Shown: piece by piece, positions 34,804-47,000 of the stretch | How positions within the stretch are numbered: position 1 is the stretch's first letter | Layout: every line of letters starts with the position of its first letter | NCBI GenBank assembly: GCA_032158295.1 | Contig: JASTWB010000041.1 | Coordinates: forward strand, 1 to 64,000 | Source of the DNA: Pycnopodia helianthoides | Taxonomy: Eukaryota; Echinodermata; Asteroidea; Forcipulatida; Asteriidae | Reading direction: 5' to 3' | Length of the DNA stretch: 64,000 bases | The notes under the pieces: model-generated | Databases searched by the model: none | The model's input: the letters and a program-made list of their open reading frames with translations, nothing else | What the model was told of the DNA's origin: nothing | Made by a program: the position numbers and the translations under genes

Positions 34804-37173
34804 GTAGGTTAGTAAAAAAAAATGTATCCAAAATGGTTACAAACTAGTATCATTGATAATAAATCATCCAAAATATTACACACCTTGTCTTTGTCAAAAA
34901 GAGGAGTTGCTTCAGTAAATATCGAAAATAATGAAATCGTTATTTTTTTAAACTAGATGTTGCGTTACATTTGCAATTGTTTGCATTTTCCATTCAGAAC
35001 AACAGTGTTTCAAGCGACGGGAAATGCACTATTCTGAAGACCTGCAATAATTCTGGTAAGTCATGTTTGTGAATGAAACCATATCTTGATATTAAATGTG
35101 CCACCAGTGTGTCCAACCTGAATCCTCCTATCAGGGTGTTCAAGGGTGAAACCAAGCGTTCTTCTTGATCTCAAAAAACACACTCTCGCTGTGTTGAGAG
35201 GGAGAACAAAGAGCTATTCCAAGAGCTTTATTCCACGTTATGCATCTCTTTGGAACTTCATCCTTCAATCTAGAATGTTTGAAAAAAGAAAACCAGTACC
35301 TACCATTAGCTCTCCTGAGTTATTTTAATATTCAATGTTTTTTGCTTTCTTTTGGTAGCCCCTTACCAAGAGTTTTTTTCAGCCTTGTTCGGGACAAACT
35401 GACTGTCTGAAAACACGAAATAAAAGATGGCTTCCGGATATGGAAGCGATTTAATCTCCCGACACATCAATACCACTTTGGGAAAAGGGAACACGTAGAT
35501 ATTTGGTTGAACAAAACAAATCTGGAAAAAAAAACGTTAAACACGTTTGACCTAATGTCAAACAAACGGTTGCCGTTGTATCAGCTAATCCCCGAAAACA
35601 TTTATTTATTTTTTTTATAAATAAATTAAAGGGGAATTTGAAAATGGCAGGATAAATGCTCTCCTGCATAGTCTACCAAAGAAACAACCACTGAGGCTTC
35701 GAAGAGTTAAAAACTAAGAAGTCTGATCAAGTGACACTAAACCTGAAAAGCCCGCACTTGCTTCCTATATAATCCAGAGTTCAGTTGGACAATTTGCTGC
35801 TCGAATTCCGTGGCCGGAACGCCGTAGCTCTTACGTCTCGTCCATCAAAGCACCTTTCCGACGTTTGCGTTGCTTCTGACAAACTTCCGTCCTTCGCATT
35901 TGAAGGAGCAATCACAGTTTTGGGGTCGTGTCTTTTCTATCGCTGTCAACCTAAGATGTAGAATAATCTCTCTGGGAAAACCAAACAAGCTTCTTGACTA
36001 GCCACCTTCAAAACTTCAATTAAAACCTACCCATTGTCGAGAGCTTAGTGTACAGCGTTCTGAGCAACTAGCGTTGGATAACGTCGTGTAATTGTTACGA
36101 TTGATTACTGATTGAGGGCCCACACTGTATCCTATCCCGGTCTTTGTAGTAAATTCAACATGACGTCAGACTAAATAAAACGAGCTGTACACACGTATCT
36201 GATTCAACTTCAACTTCAGTTGGAACATGTACTCATTATGTAAATTTAATCGTTGGAACATATCGGTTACATTTTGAGAATTTGTTCGAGTCGATACAAA
36301 AAACTTTATTAGCCTTAAATCCAGATAACATTTTATATACGTTTTCGAAACCATAAAATGAAATATGCACAAACATACAAAATTGTATAGCGTCCTCAGT
36401 TTAATGTCCAAAATGTTGTCAGTATGGTCATAGCTGAAAACAACATGCATATTAAAGTTTATGCCGCAAATTTCAGATAAGGGGTACAACATCTAAGAAC
36501 AACATTTAAGTGTTCACATGTACACGTGAATTATATAGTGGTTTTAACTTCTGACATATTTCTGCAATAATCTGGCTAGTGTAGAAACTTATACCTAATT
36601 TCCAGAAAAACTCGGTCTTGAAGATGGATCGATCCCCGATGAGAGCCTGTCCGCATCGAGCAACTATAACGGACATCGAATGTCAACACCGGCTGGTGGC
36701 CGTCTCAACAAGATACCACCTAATGATAATACCATAGGAGCATGGCATCCTAGTGTGGTTACCAACCAGTGGATACAGGTGGATTTAGGCAACCCGACCT
36801 ACGTCACTGGGGTACTCACACAAGGGCGTAATGGTGGAAATCTCCAGTGGGTGACTAAGTACAAAGTGCAGTTTGAACCGCCCTCACCGGCTTGTTTCGT
36901 AGAAGTGAAAGATCAATTTGGTCAAACTCAGGTATGATGATATGGCCTTCATTTATTTTCATATTATTTTATCCCAGACGATAAAATCCCTCTAAACGCA
37001 ATTAACAGTATGCTTTTTATCACCCCTCCAAGATATTCAATGGCAACACTGACAAAAACGGCATCGTGGAGAGGCGCTTCTTCAAGCCCGTCTTGGCGGT
37101 CAAGATTCGCATCGTGCCCGCTGAGTGGAGAGAATGCATAGCTCTGCGTTTCGAGCTGCTTGGCTGTAAATAA
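34468..37173 (+). CDS. Gene D: secreted PAN/apple + discoidin protein (complete, four exons)
   Basis: Exons 34,468-34,803, 34,998-35,055, 36,606-36,931 and 37,033-37,173 join in phase 0, 1, 0 to 861 nt, 286 residues plus stop. Residues 1 to about 20 form a signal peptide, about 25-112 a PAN/apple-like domain with six cysteines, 113-131 a linker, and about 130-286 an F5/8 type C (discoidin) domain with its two framing cysteines (TCNNS and the final GCK). All splice sites are consensus. Secreted discoidin proteins bind cell-surface sugars or phospholipids, so a role in recognition or adhesion is likely, but the ligand is unknown. This is the only fully intact multi-exon gene in the window and the reference for gene C and the inverted exon pair. 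Confidence 0.88.
34998..35055 (+). CDS. Gene D exon 2: linker
   Basis: After acceptor CATTCAG, the exon encodes NNSVSSDGKCTILKTCNNS and one further base, then donor GTAAGT. The short Cys-containing linker joins the PAN and discoidin parts. Confidence 0.8.
36606..36931 (+). CDS. Gene D exon 3: discoidin domain, first part
   Basis: After AATTTCCAG, the exon encodes KLGLEDGSIPDESLSASSNY, RMSTPAGGRLNKIPPND, GAWHPSVVTNQWIQVDLGNP and TYVTGVLTQGRNGGN, with the W-QVDLG and TQGR motifs diagnostic of F5/8 type C domains. It ends CAG before donor GTATGA. Confidence 0.93.
37033..37173 (+). CDS. Gene D exon 4: discoidin domain, last part
   Basis: After CTCCAAG, the exon encodes IFNGNTDKNGIVERRFFKPV, LAVKIRIVPAEWRECIALRF and ELLGCK, then TAA at 37,171-37,173. 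The pattern F-xx-P-x-xA-x-x-I-R-I-x-P is the standard end of a discoidin domain. Confidence 0.93.
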   Translation: MFNGNTDKNGIVERRFFKPVLAVKIRIVPAEWRECIALRFELLGCK

Positions 37174-38419
37174 GTTACGTGCAGTAAAAGACAAACCGTC
37201 AACTTTACAGCACAATGGGAAACATAACATTATCTCGTATAAAATCAAATGGAATCGCGTGACGTACTGCAACAAAACCCTATATTTTGACTTGTGTTTA
37301 TTCAAATTGTAAACTTTGTCTTAATGATGTAGACCATCTTTAGTTTAGTTTGTATTGGTATTATAGTGGTCTCCCTCCAACACAGCAGGAGATAATTCAA
37401 TTTTCTAATTCAAATTTATTTATTATTATTATTTTTTTTTTTTGACAAGCAGGTTTCTTTTGTCCATTGAAGTTTCCAAAGAATTTTTTTTTTTTTACAA
37501 ATCTCGTTGGGTTCACTCAGTATACATTAAGGTCAATACAACGAAATACAGATTTTTCTATGGGGATAATTTACAGAGGAAACAGTATAAATCTCGTAAT
37601 CAGATGAAATTTCAAATATTATTTCTCATTTTTTTTTCTGAATAATTGTACTACTCTTGCACGTGGTCTTTCAAAAAGAGGACGACCGCTCAGTGAGTTG
37701 AATCGATATATGTTTCGTATGAGCTAAATGTTAAACATCGTTGTCATTGTAGGGAATTTGTATCCGATGTGGCAGGATATTCGGATCCGATCGAAATTCT
37801 TTCCCACTCATACGACAAAAATGTGTAAAACATTCGTCAAAATCATTCATCTCTCCACAGACTGTAGCTGAAGACTTTTGAGGCAGCCCATTTGATTAAA
37901 AAGAACTTTTGATTTTCTAGAAAAACGATCATTACGACACCTCGTCGGCGTGTAGTAGGACTGGTGTTTAGATTAAACAATTCGTTTAAAATGAAGTGAA
38001 ACTGTGTACTATAAATCAAGAATGTAAATTATTTACAAATTATGGAGCCAACGAGTTTCATCTGATTCTACTCAGTGTATTTAGCGAGCATGTTGGTGAG
38101 AAACACAGTTAAATGTAATCCCAAAGATGCAGAAATATAAAGACCCTAAAAAAAAAAACATTTTGTTTATTTTGATTTCAGCAATCGAAACAAACAGACA
38201 CGAAATTGTAGGCCAGTTTCACCGTTAGCTCTAAATCATGACAAACATTAAATCACCGTTTGGTTTTATGGAGGGTTCGATCAAAACTAAATGGTGGAAA
38301 TAAATTAACTCTTCTAAAACCGAACTAAGTGTTGACCCAATAACATGAGTAGCTAACAGATCATTTGAAGCAAACTGCGATCTAATAGAACAATTCACAA
38401 TGACGATATTGATAACAGT

Positions 38420-38804
38420 TTAAAGACTCTGGACACTATTGGTAATTGTCAAAGACCAGTCTTCTCACTTGGTGTATCTCAACATGTGGATAAAATAACA
38501 CATCTGTAAAAACTTGAGCTCAATTGGTCGTCGAAGTTGCGAGATAACTATGAAAAAAAAACACCCTTGTCACACGAATTTGTGTGCTTTCAGATGGTTG
38601 ATTTCGAGACCTCAAATTCTAATTCTGAGATCTCGAAATCAAATTCGTGGAAAATTACTTCTTTCTCGAAAACTATGTCACTTCAGAGGGAGCCGTTTCT
38701 CACAATGTTTTATATTGTCTACCTCTCCCCATTACTCGTTACCAAGTAAGGTTTTATGCTCATAATTATTTTGAGTAATTACCAATAGTGTTCAGTGCCT
38801 TTAA
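38420..38804. mobile_element. MITE with TTAA ends, copy 1
   Basis: Ends are inverted copies of TTAAAG-CTG-ACACTATTGGTAATT, with TTAA at both junctions. The left arm of the inverted duplication (about 1,775-1,800, minus strand) has the unoccupied site around CATTAAGATGATG. A TTAA target duplication is typical of piggyBac-type (and Kolobok) elements. No coding capacity; 385 bp. Confidence 0.85.
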
Positions 38805-39743
38805 GATGAATATTGGTGCTTGTGAACTCAGGCCCTCGGTTTAGTGAAAACAAAATGACTGCATTTATCTTTTATCCAAACAATTTCAGAGGTATATTCA
38901 AACGTTGAGATAATTATTTATAAATTTACCAAATTTAAAGATAAAATGGAGCTGTTTGGTACGTTGTCTGTTATTTACCCTTAAAACCCTGCGCTGCGCC
39001 GTAAAACCAACAATCACACTCGAGAACAGTATACCAGTTCTCAACTGGCAGTGCGTAATAGAGGATGGGTGGGGGCTAAATGGGCAGTCAAAACCTTCCT
39101 TACCTCTGTATAGGTCGAGACGCTAAGAAAAAAAACAGCTTGACTGTCAGAAGCGTGCCCACAAATAACAGACATCACTCCAACTCCCAATTGCTTTATT
39201 ACATCAAGGAAAGATTTCATAAACTCGAGTCAAACAACTGTTAAGGCAGGCAACTTCAAAGCACCCTAAACTTCAGAGCACCGCCGGCTACCCCCCCCCC
39301 CCCGAACATAGATTATAAACAGCCCATTCGTAGAAACTGCAGGCCTGTTTTCAATTAGGACAGTGTGGCAGACAGCGTGGCAGCATAGGGCAGTATCCAG
39401 ACCCCTGATGCCAAGGCTTGTTTACGTTTCGTTTGTACACAGTCAATGGGAATTCCTGTGGCTGGTAGTTTGTAACTGATCCAGCGGGTGAATGAACTTA
39501 CGTAGGCCACTCAAGTTCTACAACTTGTTTCTCAAGCGTAATATGTACAAAGTCAGGGAAAATGAGATTTCAAATGAATTCATACGCAGAGTAATTAACA
39601 AAAACGCATAATTAGCCAGTTTGAAACTGGTCGTCTTAAGCATCGCAGAGTTTTAAATTTAAGACTTACAAGTTTTCATTGACATTGTGAAATCACTTCA
39701 TTTACTTTGGAGTAATTGACACATGCCAATTTGAACGTCTCTT

Positions 39744-40085
39744 TTAAAGGTATTGTACACTTTTGGTAACAGCTCAAAACCAGTGTCCACATTTAGTGTG
39801 ATTAAACATATGCATGAACAAACAAACCTGTGAAAGTTTGAGCTCAATTGGTCATCGAGGTCACGAGAAAATAGTGAAAAGAGATCTTATGTGTTTTCTG
39901 TTTTTTCAAATTATCGCGCGCGATAATTACTATTGTTTTACTCGTTTCTCAGAAACGATAGCATTTTAGGCAGAAATATTTTAAGGAACCTTTTCTACCA
40001 TTACTTACTTTAAATCATGTAAGTTATGTGTGAATCTGTGAACATTGTGTTTTTCGATCTTACCAAAAGTGTACAGGGCCTTTAA
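39744..40085. mobile_element. MITE with TTAA ends, copy 2 (related family)
   Basis: Ends are inverted copies of TTAAAGG-CTGTACACTTTTGG (with small differences), flanked by TTAA. The left arm has an unoccupied site at about 1,560-1,580 (CGTCTCTTTTAGG on the minus strand). The internal phrase GTTTGAGCTCAATTGGTC-TCGA is shared with the MITE at 38,420-38,804, so both belong to one superfamily. 342 bp. Confidence 0.85.
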
Positions 40086-40151
40086 GTCAAAATAAGCAAG
40101 TGGAACAAGTTTTCCAGTTGAAAGAAAATAACCATCCTTAATTGTACATAG

Positions 40152-40368
40152 CCATTTTGATCCGACGTCGTTTTCGGCGCTATGCAGCGAACACTTCGAG
40201 CCGTCGTGCTTCGAATCCGGAATATACCACACATTTGAAATGACGAGAAAAGTCGTTCTAAAACATGACGCCATCCCAACCATTTTTCCAGCCAGTGGGA
40301 AGTCGAAGAAGCTACATGAAAGGCGTGACGCACCTAGAGGAGCATTTGCCAAACGTGACAAAAATGCG
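40152..40368 (+). CDS. THAP-domain C-terminal-half exon, copy 2
   Basis: Open throughout between a candidate acceptor (ACATAG) and a consensus donor GTAAGT. It encodes ALCSEHFEPSCFESGIYH and then VVLKHDAIPTIFP, the C-x2-H and AVPTIF-like end of a THAP zinc finger, followed by a basic tail. The first half (C-x4-C, FPxDP) is absent nearby. The copies at 9.7 and 45.2 kb are decayed, so this is the best-preserved copy. It may be an exon of a larger gene or a relic. Confidence 0.6.
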
Positions 40369-41399
40369 GGTAAGTTGGAACTTTGAGGGGCATGTTTTTT
40401 AGCTAGCGCTAAGCGTCACGATTTTTTTTTTTTTTGGCACTGCATGCGATTCACCGTGCACGGTATCCGAGTGGACTGTTCGCACAGCAGCCTTTCTCTG
40501 CATGCAGTCTGCTCCGTGACCGTAGTTGTAGGCTTACATTTTTACAGCCCATTTTGGGGGACACTAAAAAGTCACCTAGTTATAATGAAAATAGCTTTTA
40601 TAGCAACTACTAGGCATTCAAGTTTTAACGATGTGGATATAGTTTCTTGAAATAAGATCGTGGCTAAATTTGTTGTGATGTGTCATGTATGAATTTCTCG
40701 GTTTCCGATTGAGACCGCGCTGAAGCCAGTGTACACGCAGGTCCTACATGCCGCACAGCTTGTACACTGTGGATGAAGTCCGCGTACGCATACACATCAT
40801 ACCGACCAGGTACCAGGACCTAATGTACGGGGTCAGACAACATTCTCTTCAAATATCGCGCCTCGATTGACGTCACGAACAGCGCCACCATGGGTCAAGG
40901 TAAAGGGGGGCCTACTCTTAAATTTGTGAATAAAAAATATATATATTAAACAAAACATTTGTTAACTGTTTAATCACATTCAACTAATCAAAATACATAT
41001 ATTAATGACAAAAGCTTGATTTTTTTACAAAACACCACTGCCAGGTAAGGTGTAACTCTGTTGACTATTGATGCGGATTTTGCTTTGACTTGGGCTTCAG
41101 GAACAGATAATGATCCGAGTAAAATGTCGTATGATTTTGTCTGATACTTTGTGTGTCAAATGTTGAATTGACAACAGCGATGAGACGTTGTTTGTTTTAA
41201 ATCACAAAGATTGATTTTATCAAGAACAGAACAGTCGTAACCGAGTTACAATTTCAAGATAAATCCACTGAAAAAATAGATATATTTTACGGCCTGGGGA
41301 AAACAATTAACTTACTTGGACAGTTTTTATATACAACATTGGAAATGTAAAGGTCTGTATATTTGTATTCCTAAATGAAACATCAAGCCAATAAATTTA

Positions 41400-42425
41400 G
41401 CACATGTTGATCGCATGGGGCCATTTGTCTTAACTCACGTTTATAGTTACGAGTGTGAATAAGTCTGAGTAAAGGATTACGATTTAGGGACACAAAATTA
41501 ATAAATATAATAAGAACACACAAAAGACATGAGAATTGAATGACATTTTGTTTGTATGTCATCTATGAGACGCATGCGTCAACGTAGCCCTGTTTGTTTG
41601 TTTGTTTGTTTGTTTGTTTGGTTTTGTTTTTCCAAAACCGGATACGACCATTCTGCAGATGCATCCCTCTAAGCCAGATCGAATGGAACTTGAAGGCCAA
41701 AGTTCATCAACGTTTCCTCACAACTGGTAGTCAGAACCCAATGTGATGTAAACATTTCACCATCACTCAGTATTAACGCATGACTTCAAACATGAAATTC
41801 AATTCATGGCAATTCGCTTAATTCGCTTCAAGCCCGTCTTAGCGGTCAAGATTCGCATCGGGCCGTTGAGTGGTATGGTAAAATCGCTCTACGTTTCAAG
41901 CTGCTTGTCTGTAAATAAGGCCGTTTTCGAGAATTCTTTTCAAAAAACAGAGGTCAAGTGACTTTCCCGGCCCAAAACGTGGTTCCGAAAGTCACGTGAT
42001 CTTCAGAGTTAGTTGTACTTCCAGCCGTATAAAATTAAAGTACTGAACCAAATTTGAGTCTTATTGTTGAAACAATGTGTGCAAAGAGTAAAGTCTCTAG
42101 AGGACACACAAAATACAAAGTTAATGAGAACAAACAATATAAGTCTGAGTAAAGGATTACGATTTAGGGGACACACAATTAATAAATATAATAAGAACAC
42201 ACACAAGACATGATAATTGAATGACATTTTGTTTGTATGTCATCTATGAGAGGCATACGTCAACGTACCCCTGTTTGTTTGTTTGTTTGTTTGTTTGTTT
42301 GTTTGTTTGGTTTTGTTTTTCCCAAACCGAATACGACCATTCTGAGGATGCATCCCTCTAAGCCAGATAGGATGTAACTTGAAGGCCAAAGTTCCTCAAC
42401 GTTTCCTCACAACTGGTAGCCATAA
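41400..42425 (+). repeat. Direct duplication of about 330-380 bp with GTTT microsatellites
   Basis: About 41,450-41,745 and 42,090-42,420 are close direct repeats (GTCTGAGTAAAGGATTACGA, GACATTTTGTTTGTATGTCA, then a GTTT run and ACGACCATTCTG). The GTTT runs at 41,588 and 42,271 differ in length. The left arm of the inverted duplication has one copy (1 to about 320). Confidence 0.85.
41826..41920 (+). pseudogene. Remnant of discoidin last exon
   Basis: Close match to gene D exon 4 from TTCAAGCCCGTCTTAGCGG to the TGTAAATAA end, with one base lost after CGCATCGGG and a short deletion later, so the frame is broken. It sits between the two direct repeats of 41.4-42.4 kb and is a third discoidin relic in the window. 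Confidence 0.8.
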
Positions 42426-43311
42426 CCCAATGTGATGTTAACAGATCACAATCGCTCACTAATAACGCACGACTTCAAAACTAAATTCAGTTCATGGCAA
42501 TTCACTTGATATATCAACCGCATATGTGTTAATGTACAAACATAATTATATGTGAATGAGTTAGGGAAACTTTATTGCTTTCTTCTCGTAAAGCCACCCT
42601 ATCAGTCTCAACAGTATACTGTGCCAAGCATTATTGTGGTAACAAAACATGAGTCAGAGATAATAACTCGACTCTATGATTAGAATCCTACGATCGTCTT
42701 CTGTGAGTCAATTTGACGATGTACAATACATCATCTTTATTTGGCAAGGGATTTATTTTTGTTAAGAAAAATTTTTCGGTGCTTAGAAAGTTTCGAGCAA
42801 GACAGCTTAGTAAACGTATGTACTGTACGTAATATGACGGCCCACATTGTAACAGTAATAATAATTTCACATAAACTGAATGTATCGGGAAAATCTTCAG
42901 AGGAAATACATGTTTTCTGTAGTTTGGAAAGGTTTACATTTCAAAATGCACGGAGTAGTACGAGAAGTGTATTAAATGGTCGTCCATGTTAAGATTTTCT
43001 GTTGTATGAATTATGTGGATGTTTACTAGACCTCTAAACGTAGTCTGCTGAACTATTTAGTTCATGTCTGTAGTTGTACCCGTCCGTAAATATTTATTCA
43101 GCTTCAATTTGTTTCCGTTTTTATGGATTTACCATCTGAATCTTAGTCAGCATAGCTCGAATACAGGATGAAAGAACACAACCTTCAATCGTATACCATT
43201 TACTACTAGTATATATTGGTTTTACAAGCAGGCTCTTCCTCATTTCCCTGTGTCTATTCCTACGCCAATTTACAACGACACGAAGTCGTGTACTGTTTAC
43301 TTGTGTGCACA

Positions 43312-44062
43312 ATGGGGCTGTTTATCTGTTCACTCTTGATCGTTTTGATTGTGAAGTCTCAAGTTGAACTACATGTTGCATCATACGGCAGTCAGAGAAC
43401 GGTTTGCTGTGAGCAAGATACAAGTAGTAAGATAGATGAGTTTAGGAGTATTACAGAAAACTACCTAAACATGGTTAACATTGAACTAATAAACACAAAT
43501 GATCAGGTGAAAGAGCTCAAAGTAACAATAAATGATACTCAAGAAACGTTTTCCTCTGAGCTAGCAGGTACACGACGTAAGGTGGAAGAGTTGCAGGTTA
43601 CAGTCTCTCAAAACCATGAGTTGCAGGTTACAGTCTCTGGTAATCAAGAAACGTTTTCCTCTGAGCTAGCAGGTACAAGACGTAAGGTGGATGAGTTGCA
43701 GGTTACAGTCTCTCAAAACCATGAGTTGCAGGTCGCAGTCTCTGCTAATCAAGAAACGTTTTCCTCTGAGCTAGCAGGTACAAGACGTAAGGTGGATGAG
43801 TTGCAGGTTACAGTCTCTCAAAACCATGAGTTGCAGGTCGCAGTCTCTGCTAATCAAGAAACGATTTCCTCTGAGCTAGAAGACACAAGACTTAAGATCG
43901 ATGAGTTGCAGGTTGCAGTCTCTGGTAATCAAGAAACGGTTTTGTCTGAGCTAAGAGACACCTCATATCAATTGAGAGACACTCGAAGTGAAATGGGAGT
44001 CATTGAGCGTCAGGTGGGGGAGCTGCAGGAGTCTGTATCTGAGTTAATTAAACTCATAAATG
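43312..44062 (+). CDS. FREP-B exon 1: signal peptide and long coiled-coil stalk
   Basis: ATG 43,312 opens [20 protein letters not shown], a signal peptide; an upstream in-frame start at 43,216 precedes it by 32 non-conserved residues and is not preferred. The stalk has three tandem 105-bp (35-residue, five-heptad) units at 43,543-43,647, 43,648-43,752 and 43,753-43,857, each starting [14 protein letters not shown], then a partial fourth. FREP-A has one. The exon ends AATG before donor GTAGGT at 44,063. Confidence 0.9.
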
Positions 44063-47000
44063 GTAGGTTTAATTTGTTTGAAATCTAAGTCAAACTTGCC
44101 TGAACACGAGCATAAGATAAAGTGGATTTGAAATTGAAATAGTTGAAGCAAAACTGTGGAAGACTAATAATTCACTGTAAAATCTCCTCAAAAGCAATCA
44201 TTAATGTATCATCTTAGTATAATGTATGGTGCCGTTTTAATTCATAAAAAAAACATACAACATAACTTTTTGAAAGAGGGGGGACGTAAGATGCGCTTTT
44301 CTTTGAGTATCACAATAATCTTCCAAGTGTCTTTGTTTCATAATTAAATCATGATCTCTTTTACATAAACAGGAGGTTTACTGGTCCAGTGGCTATCCAA
44401 GGATTGTTCCGACCTTCACGCAAGGGGTGTGACACGCAGTGGTGTGTACACGATCAAACCGCTGGACTCCGGTGAGCTATTCAGAGTGTACTGTGATATG
44501 GAAACAGACGGCGGAGGCTGGACGGTAAGATAATACATTATTGCCACATTGCCACTAAAAAAATAGGCTCTTCGTTTGTACTGAGTGACCTGAGCAGCCT
44601 TTTAGTCCAATTTAATAAACAAACAATTACATGATTTTAAAACTGACCCCCGGTCGTTTATAATCCAAGAGGCGATGAAAATTGTTGTCACGAATGCAAC
44701 TATTTAGCCAAACTGATCTCTAAAACTGAAAGCAACTCTTAGCAAATATGATACTCCGGAAGTAATCCAATTAGCGAAATTATAGTCTCACAAAAACAGC
44801 ACTTATCTCCGGCACTAGAATTTAATCCACGGGATCTTAATCCTTTAGAAACTTGAATTCCGGTAGTAATAGAATCCACGAAATCATAATTCATATACAA
44901 GTGCAGCAGTGATTTCCAGCGAGAGACGTTTAAGGCACCTGTAAATAGTTTTGTTGTAATTGTTTTAAACAATGAAGTATACCTATACTAACAATCCAAC
45001 AAAATTTTGAGTGATTAATTATCAGGATTTATATGTTTAAAAAAATAAAATGTTCTTTAGGGGGGTGACTCCGCCCATCCCCTTTTGTGACGTCAATCGA
45101 GGCAGACTTCGCTGCCTTGATCGAACATCAACCCCTCTCGACCCCCTCGACTTTGCCTGCGTTTTACACGTGTGTAAGTAAGTAGTGAGCCTGACGTTGG
45201 GTTGTTTATAAAAAAAGAGTATTTTTCCCGGAATGCCGACCAGGTGCATTGCTGCTGGATGAAACAAAACAACCAAAGATGGGGTCAGCCTACATCTCAT
45301 TTCTAGCTGATCCGGAATATAGGCGGTTATGGGTAGCGAAGGTCAGGCTAACGAGGGCAGAGTGGTCCGATCCGCGCGTCCGTTCCGACGTCCTTTTCAG
45401 CTCTATGCAGCGACCACTCCAAGCCGTCGTGCTTCGAATCCGGGATGTATCACACATTTGACATGAGAAGAAATGTAGTTCTTAAACACAACGCCATCCC
45501 AAACATATTTCCATTAGTGGGAAGTCGAAGAAGCAACCTGAACGACGTGAAAAACCTAGAGCAGCACTTGCCAAACGTGAACAAATCCGGGTAAGTTTGA
45601 ACAGCACTTATCTCCGGCAGTGTTATTTAATATTCAGCAAACTTGAGTTCCGCGTTAGTGAATTCATCATTGTCACAGCTAGACCCATAGAAGTCGGTTG
45701 AAATGGTTATTTTGTATTTTTGGGGGGTCTACTAAATTAAGAGATTTTATCAAATTAATTTGATATAATCCTTTATACTTGGCAAGGTACAATTCTAGTG
45801 TACTTAATCTAGCTCAGTGTTCTTTTCTCCAACGGAATATTAGTGCAAAGTCCGTCTTGACATTTTCAACACGAGTCGGTGCAAAACCCTTTTTTTGTTT
45901 GCACGAACATATCATGGTATCACAATACTCCATACATTTACAGTGTATTATTTTCAATAATGCATCTGGGGCTGGATTGTTTGAGAGGATAAAAATAATA
46001 AATGTTGGTGCTTTCCCAACCAGTGACGCTGTATCTGTTGACTTGTTGTAATTTGAAAAACAAAAGTATTTGTGACAATACAATTCCAAATAATTATGTA
46101 AACTGTGCTGGACTATTTCCACTTGTGTTTATTTTAAACTTGTAGTGGTGGGGAAATAGTTCAACAAAAATATGTTTGACCTTTTTTTACCTTGTGGGTC
46201 TGTAATGAACGGTGTTTTTCGAGATAAAGGATATTTTTTGCAGATCCTTTGGGCAGCAATAGCTAGCTTTTGGAAGTCATGTTCGCTTCCTCGTCAGTTA
46301 CATGTGGGTCGATTCAGTGAATCGGGTAATTCTCGTTGAACATCTTAGAAAAGATGTGAGGTTGCAACCAAGGTATGGGAGGGGAAAGACATAGCCGTGG
46401 GTATGTTACAGTAAAGCAACCAGATCCTCAAGTGTTTCTTGTAATTCATATGAATTATTTGCGGGAGAATGGTAGTCCAGGTTGTTTTCAGACTCAGTTG
46501 GGTCTGGTGGCAACTTTGCTCGGACGATCATTTTCCGTATTTTTGTCTTTTTTGAAAGCAATGAAAGGTGGATTCGGAAATACTTCCGAGTGTGTCATCA
46601 CTCTGAATTTGAGGCCAGAATTTGTTGGTTGCCCGTGATATATCCTTGTGGAATAGTGCCGGGTTGTAGGTTGTCGTAAAGACGAGAGGTGTTTTAGGGT
46701 TTTGTTTTGCTTCCGGTTTCTTATGAATCATGTTTGCCCGTTCATGATGTGATACCTTTTGTTCACTTCATCATGGGCGTAACCTCTTGCTGTCAGCTTC
46801 TTTTTTAATATCTCAACTTTGTCGTCGAAATCCTTTTCGTTGTTTGTGTTTCTTGCAAAGCGGAGGGTTTCCCCGTAAACAAATGCGTTGAACACGTGTG
46901 AAGGATGTGACGAGGTTTTATGTAGGTATTGGTAGGTTTCAGTGGATTTGGTATAGACTTTGGTATCCAGTAAGCCTGTTTCCCGGTACCTTTTACCTTT

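Larger units (their letters stand above)
36550..42425 (+). repeat. Right arm of the inverted duplication
   Basis: 36,550-38,195 matches the reverse complement of 29,690-31,215, and about 38,240-42,425 matches that of 1-2,430. The order is collinear, with only about 50 bp between the two matched blocks here, against 27 kb in the left copy. Insertions unique to this arm are two MITEs, a THAP exon and a discoidin remnant. Confidence 0.8.

Noticed and set aside
36166..36492. 108-codon minus-strand ORF in the gene D intron
   Set aside because: It lies inside a well-supported intron, is AT-biased and is not kept open in the gene C duplicate.
46254..46731. GIY-YIG endonuclease for the Penelope-like element
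   Set aside because: I looked for the GIY-YIG region downstream of the thumb (minus strand) and found only a decayed tail with stops. It may be absent or unrecognisable.
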